NCBI RefSeq assembly: GCF_000686045.1
Contig: NZ_JMLV01000014.1
Coordinates: forward strand, 1 to 64,000
Source: Fodinicurvata fenggangensis DSM 21160
GTDB lineage: Bacteria > Pseudomonadota > Alphaproteobacteria > Kiloniellales > DSM-21159
Length of the DNA: 64,000 nt
Reading direction: 5' to 3'
The position numbers were made by a program, and so were the translations under genes. Positions 58,021 through 64,000 of this stretch are shown in pieces. Numbering within the stretch: position 1 is the first letter of the stretch; every line of letters starts with the position of its first letter. Under the pieces are notes generated by a model. The model made no database searches. It was not told the DNA's origin and was given only the letters and a program-made list of their open reading frames with translations.

Positions 58021-58480
58021 ACGATATGACCTGAAGCGGCGTGCCCTGGAGGAAGGTCATGTCGATATCGGCGCGGCCGCCATCGCTGAGCACGACCTTG
58101 ATGCCGCGCATGAGAATCTGCCGCTTGGGGCTGGCTTCCTCCACCTCGTGCCAGGACACCCAATCCCGATCCTCCAGACGGCGATCCCGGAAGCCTTCCT
58201 GGGTCATCTCGAGGATTGGCTTTTCCAGACGTTGATCCAGGATCAGCTTGACGATCAGGTAACCCGGCATGGAAATCAGGATGAGAGCGACCAGCCAGCT
58301 GACCTGTTCTTCCCCGTTGCCACCGGACGGGCCCACGATGGCGGCGATGCCGAAGATCACCAGGGCCGTCAGGATCACGAGGTGAGAGATTACCTTCACC
58401 TGATCGAAATTGAGTTCGAGGCTGTCGGGTTGCGGGGCATTGCGCGCCGAAGTCTTGGTGTTAAACAGCGGAAGCTCCAT
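57932..58480 (-). CDS. Membrane protein with PH-like region (STM3941-type), unknown
   Basis: The 182-residue protein has two membrane helices (about 33-52 and 64-84). A cytoplasmic part (about 95-165) follows, built like the pleckstrin-homology-like STM3941 family: LEMTQEGFRDRRLEDRDWVSWHEVEEA, then LMRGIKVVLSDG and IDMTFLQGTPLQVISFI. The tail is acidic (EGPAEGEDETEDK). It is transcribed against surf1, and the two C-termini share 89 bases. Function unknown; assignment to the family is moderate. Confidence 0.7.
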   Translation of the reverse strand: MELPLFNTKTSARNAPQPDSLELNFDQVKVISHLVILTALVIFGIAAIVGPSGGNGEEQVSWLVALILISMPGYLIVKLILDQRLEKPILEMTQEGFRDRRLEDRDWVSWHEVEEASPKRQILMRGIKVVLSDGGRADIDMTFLQGTPLQVISFIQHAARKAEVRRAETEGPAEGEDETEDK

Positions 58481-58522
58481 CTGGCTGCGTGAAAGCCGAA
58501 CATGATGAGGAAAGGGTACAGC

Positions 58523-60016
58523 GTGTCCGCATATCAGCAATTGCAACAGCGTTTCAAGCGCCATGGCTGCCTTGATGACGTCCTGGCCGTCCTGAACTGG
58601 GATACGGCAGCCAACATGCCGGCCGGGGGCGCCGAGGTGCGCTCGGAGCAATCGGCGGAACTGGAGGTCATGCAGCACGAACTGCTGACAGCACAGGAAA
58701 CCGGGGAATTGCTGATCCAGGCGAAAGAGGAATGCGGCCAGCTCGATGCTTGGCAGGCCGCCAATCTGTACGAGATGGAACGTCTCTGGCGTCATGCCAC
58801 GGCCGTGCCGGCCGACCTGGTCGATGCCCTTTCGCGAGCCGCGCAACGCTGCGAGATGATCTGGCGTGACGCCCGACCGGCCTCGGATTTTGCGCAAACG
58901 CAGCCGGCCCTTCAGGAGGTATTGGACCTGACGCGCAAGTCGGCCCAGGCCAAGGCCGAGGCGCTTGATTGCAGTCTTTACGACGCCCTGCTTGACCAGT
59001 ACGAGCCGGGTGGCAGCAGTGCGGAAGTGGACGCGATCTTCCAGGATCTGGCGGGCTTCCTGCCGGACTTCCTTCCGCAGGTCCTGGAACGGCAGGCACG
59101 GCAACCGGAACCTGCCTTGCCAGCTGGGCCTTTCCCTCTGGATCGGCAGGAAGCCCTTGGGCGGCGCCTGATGCAGCAGGTGGGGTTCGATTTCGGGCAT
59201 GGCCGCCTGGACAGTTCTCTGCATCCCTTCTGCGGTGGTGTGCCCGACGACATTCGCCTGACAACGCGCTATGACGAGAACGATTTCGTCTCATCGCTGA
59301 TGGGCATCCTGCACGAAACCGGGCACGCCATGTACGAGCGGGGGCTTCCAGCTGACTGGCGTCACCAGCCCGTGGGCATGGCGCGCGGCATGGCCCTGCA
59401 CGAAAGCCAGAGCCTGATGATCGAGATGCAGGCCTGCCGCAGCGATGCCTTCCTGAGCTTTCTGGGCCCCTTGCTGGCCGAGACCTTCCCCGGACCTTCA
59501 GAGGTCTGGCAGACGGGCAATCTGGCGCGCATCTACCGCAAGGTGGAGCCGGGCTTCATCCGCGTGGATGCGGACGAGGTGACCTATCCGGCCCATGTGA
59601 TCCTGCGCTATCGCCTGGAGAAGGCCTTGATCGAGGGAGACATGCAGCTGGCCGACCTTCCGGCGGCCTGGAACGACGGGATGAAGGAATTGCTGGGCAT
59701 CACGCCGCCAGAGGACCGTCTGGGCTGCCTGCAGGACATTCACTGGTATGCCGGTGCATGGGGCTATTTCCCGACCTATACCCTGGGCGCCATGATCGCT
59801 GCCCAGCTGTTCGACACGGCCCGCAAGCAGGTGCCGGATGTGGAGCAGCGTCTGGGCCAGGGGGATTTCGCCCCCTTGATGGGGTGGCTGAGACAGAATG
59901 TGCATGCTTGGGGCTCCTTCATGGAAACCGGTGCGCTGCTGGAGAAGGCAACCGGACGTTCGTTGGACCCCGAAACCTTCAAGACCCACCTTCGCCAGCG
60001 CTACCTGGGAGGGTGA
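58523..60016 (+). CDS. M32 family metallocarboxypeptidase
   Basis: The 497-residue protein has the zinc motif HETGHAMYE and the family-typical HPFCGGVPDDIRLTTRY and HESQSLMIE segments. M32 enzymes remove C-terminal residues from peptides in the cytoplasm. The GTG at 58523 is chosen over ATGs at 58502 and 58505 because AGGAAAGGG lies six bases upstream. It stands between the PH-like membrane protein (divergent) and thrC. Confidence 0.94.
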   Translation: MSAYQQLQQRFKRHGCLDDVLAVLNWDTAANMPAGGAEVRSEQSAELEVMQHELLTAQETGELLIQAKEECGQLDAWQAANLYEMERLWRHATAVPADLVDALSRAAQRCEMIWRDARPASDFAQTQPALQEVLDLTRKSAQAKAEALDCSLYDALLDQYEPGGSSAEVDAIFQDLAGFLPDFLPQVLERQARQPEPALPAGPFPLDRQEALGRRLMQQVGFDFGHGRLDSSLHPFCGGVPDDIRLTTRYDENDFVSSLMGILHETGHAMYERGLPADWRHQPVGMARGMALHESQSLMIEMQACRSDAFLSFLGPLLAETFPGPSEVWQTGNLARIYRKVEPGFIRVDADEVTYPAHVILRYRLEKALIEGDMQLADLPAAWNDGMKELLGITPPEDRLGCLQDIHWYAGAWGYFPTYTLGAMIAAQLFDTARKQVPDVEQRLGQGDFAPLMGWLRQNVHAWGSFMETGALLEKATGRSLDPETFKTHLRQRYLGG

Positions 60017-60104
60017 GTCCGGCCAAGGCCTGGAACGGACAGGCTTGCCGCCCTGCTGGTGCCAAGACTAGAGTGGCCGAGATTTCAGACTGACAGAGGA
60101 TACC

Positions 60105-61511
60105 TTGCGCTATTTTTCCACCCGCGGCCACGCGCCGGTCCTGAACTTCGACGACGTCCTGCTGACGGGCCTGGCCCGCGACGGCGGCCTTTACCTGCCG
60201 GAAAGCTGGCCACAGCTGTCCCCCGATCTGCTGCGGTCGCTCTCGGGTGCGCCCTATGCCGAGGTGGCGCGCCAGGTCATGGCGCCCTTCGTGGCCGGAT
60301 CCGCCATCGAGGAAGATTTCGGGCGGCTGGTCGCCGAGGCCTATGCCGACTTCGAGCACGCCAGCGTGACTCCGCTGCGCCAGTTGGATCCCGATCTCTG
60401 GCTGATGGAACTGTTCCACGGGCCGACGCTGGCCTTCAAGGATGTGGCCCTGCAACTTCTGGGGCGGTTGTTCGACGCCGTCCTGGAGGCGCGCGGAGAG
60501 CGTTTGACGATCGTCGGCGCGACCTCGGGTGATACTGGATCGGCGGCCATTGAGGCCTGTCGCGACCGGGAGCGGGTGGATATCTTCATCCTGCATCCGC
60601 ACGGCCGGACCTCAGAGGTCCAGCGCCGGCAGATGACCACGGTGGAAGCGCCCAACGTCCACAACATCGCGGTCGAAGGCACCTTTGACGACTGCCAGGA
60701 TCTCGTGAAGGCCATGTTCAATGACGCGGCCTTCCGCGACCGTCTGCAGATGTCGGCGGTGAACTCCATCAATTGGGCACGGATCATGGCCCAGATCGTC
60801 TATTACGTGCAGGCGGCCGTCAGCCTGGGGGCGCCGGAACGCCGGGTTTCCTTCTCGGTGCCGACGGGCAATTTCGGGAACGTCTTTGCCGGCTATGCCG
60901 CCCGGCGCATGGGAGTGCCGATCGAACGTCTGCTTGTCGGCTCCAACAGCAACGACATCCTGACCCGATTCTTCGAGAGCGGAGTCATGGCCGTGGAAGA
61001 GGTGCAGCCGACTCTGTCGCCCTCGATGGACATCCAGGTTTCCAGCAACTTCGAGCGTCTGCTCTGCGACATTTATGAGCGCGATGGCGACCGCTTGACG
61101 GAAACGCTGGAGGGCTTTCGCAAGGAAGGACAGTTCCGGATCGATCCGGAACTGTTTGCCGCCTTGCCCTTCGAGGGGCATCGCCTGGACGATGCGGAAA
61201 CCCTGGCGGAGATCGAACGGTCCTATCAGGCCTATGGCGAGTTGCTCGATCCGCACACGGCTATCGGCGTGGCCTCGGCACGGCAGTCCGCGACCCGGCG
61301 GCCGGAAACCCCCAGCGTGGCCTTGGCCACGGCGCATCCGGCCAAGTTTCCCGATGCCGTCTTCAAGGCTACGGGCAAGCGGCCCGAATTGCCGGAGCGA
61401 TTATCCGATCTTTATGAACGACAGGAGCGCTATGTGACTCTGCCCGGTGAACTTGCCCGCCTGCAGACCTATATCGAGGGACACGCGCGAATTACGAAGG
61501 ATGTTGCATGA
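60105..61511 (+). CDS. thrC: Threonine synthase ThrC
   Basis: ThrC turns O-phosphohomoserine into threonine with pyridoxal phosphate. The 468-residue protein has the yeast-type layout: RYFSTRGHAPVLNFDDVLLTGLARDGGLYLPE, the PLP Lys in GPTLAFKDVALQL, and the glycine-rich VGATSGDTGSAAIEA phosphate loop. The start is TTG with AGAGGA upstream. It overlaps the M16 peptidase gene by four bases. Confidence 0.96.
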   Translation: MRYFSTRGHAPVLNFDDVLLTGLARDGGLYLPESWPQLSPDLLRSLSGAPYAEVARQVMAPFVAGSAIEEDFGRLVAEAYADFEHASVTPLRQLDPDLWLMELFHGPTLAFKDVALQLLGRLFDAVLEARGERLTIVGATSGDTGSAAIEACRDRERVDIFILHPHGRTSEVQRRQMTTVEAPNVHNIAVEGTFDDCQDLVKAMFNDAAFRDRLQMSAVNSINWARIMAQIVYYVQAAVSLGAPERRVSFSVPTGNFGNVFAGYAARRMGVPIERLLVGSNSNDILTRFFESGVMAVEEVQPTLSPSMDIQVSSNFERLLCDIYERDGDRLTETLEGFRKEGQFRIDPELFAALPFEGHRLDDAETLAEIERSYQAYGELLDPHTAIGVASARQSATRRPETPSVALATAHPAKFPDAVFKATGKRPELPERLSDLYERQERYVTLPGELARLQTYIEGHARITKDVA

Positions 61512-62806
61512 CGGTACAGGTTTCCCGACTTGAGAATGGCCTGACGGTGGCCACGGACCGGATGGAGGAGGCCGAGACGGTTTCGCTCGGTGTCTGGATC
61601 GGTGTGGGCACGCGTCACGAGGTGGCCGAACAGAACGGTGTAGCGCACCTGCTGGAACACATGATGTTCAAGGGGACGCAGCGCCGCAGTGCGCGGGCCA
61701 TCGCCGAGGAAATCGAAGCCGTCGGCGGCCTTTTGAATGCTTATACCGGCCGCGAAACCACGGCCTATCATGCCAAGGTCCTGACCGAGGACCTGCCCCT
61801 GGCGCTCGACCTGGTCGCGGACATCCTGCAGGACTCCCGCCATGATGCCGCGGAGCTGGACCGCGAACGCTCGGTGGTGCTGCAAGAGATCGGGCAGGCC
61901 GAGGATACGCCCGATGACATCATCTTCGACCTGTTCCAGGAAACGGCCTATCCGGAGCAGGGCATCGGCCGGCCGGTCCTGGGCCGCCCCGACATTGTCC
62001 AGAGCCTGCAGCGTGATGACCTGGTCGGTTTCCAGTCCCAGCGCTATGGCGCAGAGCGGATGGTGCTTTCGGCGGCCGGCCAGGTGGAGCATGAGGATTT
62101 CGTGGCCCGTGCGGCGGCGGCTTTCGGCTCCCTGCCCAGCCGCAGTCATCTGCCTCAGGAAGGTGCCCGCTATCAGGGCGGCGACCTGCGGATCCAGCGC
62201 GACCTCGAGCAGGTCCATGTCCTGCTGGGCTTCGACGGCGTGGGCTATGCCGATCCGGATTACTATCCCGCTGCCGTCTTCTCGTCCCTGCTGGGCGGGG
62301 GCATGTCCTCGCGCCTGTTCCAGGAGATACGGGAGGTGCGGGGCCTGGTGTACAGCATTTTCGCCTTTCATGGCGGACAGACGGACAGCGGTCTGTTCGG
62401 GATCTATGCCGGAACCGGGGAATCCGAGGCCGGCGAATTGATGCCCGTGATCTGCGATGAAATCCTGAAAGCGGCCGAAGCGCCCATCACCGACGAGGAA
62501 CTTGCGCGTGCCAAGGCACAGCTGAAGGCCGGAATATTGATGGGGCGCGAGCGCAGCGACAATCGGGCGGAACACCTGGCCAGCCAGATTCTGGTGCACG
62601 GGCGCCCCCTGGAAACCGAGGAGATCGTGGCCGAGGTCGAGGGCGTGACGCAGCAGGATATCCAGCGCTTTGCCGCGCGGATGCTTGCAGGGACACCGAC
62701 CCTGACCACATTGGGGCCGATTTCGCGTATCGAAAGCCACGACAGCGTGACGGCCCGTTTGAAGTCGGCGGCCGACCCCGTCGTGCAGCAGGCTGCCGAG
62801 GTCTGA
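61508..62806 (+). CDS. M16 family zinc peptidase (processing-peptidase-like)
   Basis: The 432-residue protein has the inverted zinc motif HLLEH (47-51) with the third Glu about 75 residues on (DRERSVVLQEIGQ), and a second, inactive M16-like half. It resembles the beta subunit of mitochondrial processing peptidase, and the alphaproteobacterial homologues follow thrC as here. The ATG overlaps the thrC stop (ATGA). Natural substrates are not known. Confidence 0.93.
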   Translation: MTVQVSRLENGLTVATDRMEEAETVSLGVWIGVGTRHEVAEQNGVAHLLEHMMFKGTQRRSARAIAEEIEAVGGLLNAYTGRETTAYHAKVLTEDLPLALDLVADILQDSRHDAAELDRERSVVLQEIGQAEDTPDDIIFDLFQETAYPEQGIGRPVLGRPDIVQSLQRDDLVGFQSQRYGAERMVLSAAGQVEHEDFVARAAAAFGSLPSRSHLPQEGARYQGGDLRIQRDLEQVHVLLGFDGVGYADPDYYPAAVFSSLLGGGMSSRLFQEIREVRGLVYSIFAFHGGQTDSGLFGIYAGTGESEAGELMPVICDEILKAAEAPITDEELARAKAQLKAGILMGRERSDNRAEHLASQILVHGRPLETEEIVAEVEGVTQQDIQRFAARMLAGTPTLTTLGPISRIESHDSVTARLKSAADPVVQQAAEV

Positions 62807-62814
62807 GGCACGAC

Positions 62815-63426
62815 ATGCTGCGGCCGCTGTTCTCCACGGACGCGCCCGGACCCGTTCTTTCGTCCCGAAACCTGGTGCTGCGCCTGCCGGAAACCAGGGA
62901 TTACCGCCAATGGTCTGACCTGCGTGAGCGCAGTCGCGAATTCCTGAAACCCTGGGAGCCGAGTTGGCCGCGGGACAGCCTGACACGCCGGGCCTATAGG
63001 GCGCGTGTGCGCCAGGGCGTGGCCGATGTCCGCGAGGACACGGCCTACAGTTTCCTGATCTTCCGGCGCAAGGACGAGGTCCTGCTGGGCGGGGTGACGG
63101 TCGGCCACATCAGGCGGGGGGCCGCGCAATCCGCCAGCATCGGCTACTGGATCGGGGTTGACCACGCACGGCAGGGCTACATGTCCGAAGCCTTGAGCTC
63201 GGTCCTGAAATTCTGTTTCGATGCCTTGCGTCTGAATCGGGTCGAGGCGGCCTGCCTGCCGCACAATACGGCCAGCCGCGGGCTGCTGGAAAAGATCGGC
63301 TTCGTGGAGGAGGGGGTGGCCCGCGAGTACTTCCGTATCGACGGGGTCTGGCAGGACCACGTCCTCTATGCCTTTCTGGAGCGCGACCGGCGGTTCAAGA
63401 CCGTACTTGAGAACGCAACGCGCTGA
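62815..63426 (+). CDS. GNAT N-acetyltransferase (RimJ/RimL-like)
   Basis: The 203-residue protein has the GNAT pattern of RimJ-type acetyltransferases: LVLRLPETRDYRQW at the start, IGYWIGVDHARQGYMSEAL with the acetyl-CoA site, and EAACLPHNTASRGLLEKIGF. It acetylates N-terminal or side-chain amines; the substrate is unknown. It follows the M16 gene by eight bases and converges with yqgE. Confidence 0.9.
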   Translation: MLRPLFSTDAPGPVLSSRNLVLRLPETRDYRQWSDLRERSREFLKPWEPSWPRDSLTRRAYRARVRQGVADVREDTAYSFLIFRRKDEVLLGGVTVGHIRRGAAQSASIGYWIGVDHARQGYMSEALSSVLKFCFDALRLNRVEAACLPHNTASRGLLEKIGFVEEGVAREYFRIDGVWQDHVLYAFLERDRRFKTVLENATR

Positions 63427-63437
63427 GGCTGTGGAAA

Positions 63438-64000
63438 TCAGGCGTGGCCGGCAGCGCCCGACAGTTTGCTGACATCGAAGCCAAGCTTGCCGATGGCCTT
63501 GTTCCATTTCTCCTCCAGGTCCGGCTGGAAGATCAGGTCGGGGTCGGGTTCGACCGTCAGCCAGCCATTGGCCTGGAGTTCTTCGTCAAGCTGCCCCGGT
63601 CCCCAGCCCGCATAGCCGATCGCCAGCAGGCTGTGGTGTGGGCCCTGGCCATTGGCCATGTCCTTGAGGATGTCGATGGTGGCCGTCAGGGCCACCTCGT
63701 CGCAGATACGCAGGCTGCTGTCCTGTAGATATTCGGAACTGTGAAGCACGAAGCCGCGACCGGTCTCCACAGGGCCACCGAAATGCACGCGGATGGTTTC
63801 GTCGGCGCTGCTGTGGTCGATGTCCAGCTGTTGCAGAAGGTCTGGAAAGGTCAGGCTCTCGACCAACTGGTTGATGACAATGCCCATTGCACCTTCGGCG
63901 CTGTGAGCGCAGAGATAGATGACGCTGCGCTCGAAACGCGGGTCGCTCATGCCGGGCATGGCGACGAGAAGCTGGCCTTCTAGGTAGTTTGCCTGGTCTG
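63438..64000 (-). CDS. YqgE/AlgH family protein (5' end outside window)
   Basis: The minus-strand frame stays open to the right edge. The residues before the first ATG at 63959 already fit the family ([23 protein letters not shown], in which the ATG is internal), so the true start is outside the window. Further motifs: [29 protein letters not shown] and [16 protein letters not shown]. The role of YqgE/AlgH is not settled; no clear enzymatic site is visible. Confidence 0.93.
   Translation of the reverse strand, partial: DQANYLEGQLLVAMPGMSDPRFERSVIYLCAHSAEGAMGIVINQLVESLTFPDLLQQLDIDHSSADETIRVHFGGPVETGRGFVLHSSEYLQDSSLRICDEVALTATIDILKDMANGQGPHHSLLAIGYAGWGPGQLDEELQANGWLTVEPDPDLIFQPDLEEKWNKAIGKLGFDVSKLSGAAGHA

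Overview
The window looks like chromosome of a GC-rich alphaproteobacterium, most likely from the Rhodospirillales or a neighbouring order (inference from gene families and gene order; no rRNA or tRNA is present to place it). The signs are CobS/CobT cobaltochelatase genes beside a J-domain gene, the split F1 operon atpHAGDC, the block obgE-proB-proA-nadD-rsfS-rlmH followed further on by envC-ctpA-'divergent deacetylase'-rppH, and an aa3-type oxidase cluster coxB-coxA-ctaB-coxF-ctaG-coxC-DUF983-surf1. Most of the window is ordinary housekeeping sequence with tight, often overlapping genes. TTG and GTG starts are frequent.

Layout. 1-700: the 3' end of an IS630-type transposase and an XRE-type regulator with no visible toxin partner. 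700-6560: DoxX and DUF2061 membrane proteins, cobT, cobS, a J-domain gene, a DMT exporter and bolA. 6650-11770: a lipoprotein, a DUF2889 protein, a CBS-pair protein, a HlyC/CorC-type protein, then aroB and aroK. 11985-16088: a tiny membrane protein, a large exported protein of unknown function, xerD, and a malyl-CoA lyase-type gene. 16199-18068: tenA and thiY under a TPP riboswitch. 18373-23386: atpHAGDC with a clear terminator, then a ferritin-like di-iron protein. 24462-29349: rppH, a deacetylase-like protein, ctpA and envC.

29418-34133 interrupts the housekeeping order. A soluble globin-type aerotaxis transducer and a three-PAS histidine kinase run on the minus strand. Opposite them, across a strikingly AT-rich intergenic stretch (14% GC by hand count over 33181-33300), is an FNR-type regulator that keeps four iron-sulfur-type cysteines. 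This looks like an inserted oxygen/redox-sensing module. 34149-40942 returns to housekeeping: gpmA, rlmH, rsfS, nadD, proA, proB, obgE, then rpmA and rplU with their own promoter and terminator.

41060-42327 is a second low-GC insertion (48% GC by hand count over 41101-41220). It holds two overlapping genes, a PIN-domain nuclease and a partner of unknown function, and is the best candidate here for an undescribed two-gene system. 42503-48428: a small protein, a YdcF/ElyC-like protein, an L,D-transpeptidase and an RND efflux pair. 48453-51346: tldD and a DUF3422 membrane protein. 51641-58020: the cytochrome oxidase cluster, preceded by a leader of about 170 nt that can fold into several helices. 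57932-64000: a PH-like membrane protein, an M32 carboxypeptidase, threonine synthase, an M16 peptidase, a GNAT acetyltransferase and a YqgE protein that runs off the right edge.

The respiratory theme is strong: oxidase and its assembly factors, F1-ATPase, an oxygen-sensing module and BolA-type stress control. No CRISPR array, rRNA, tRNA or complete mobile element was seen.
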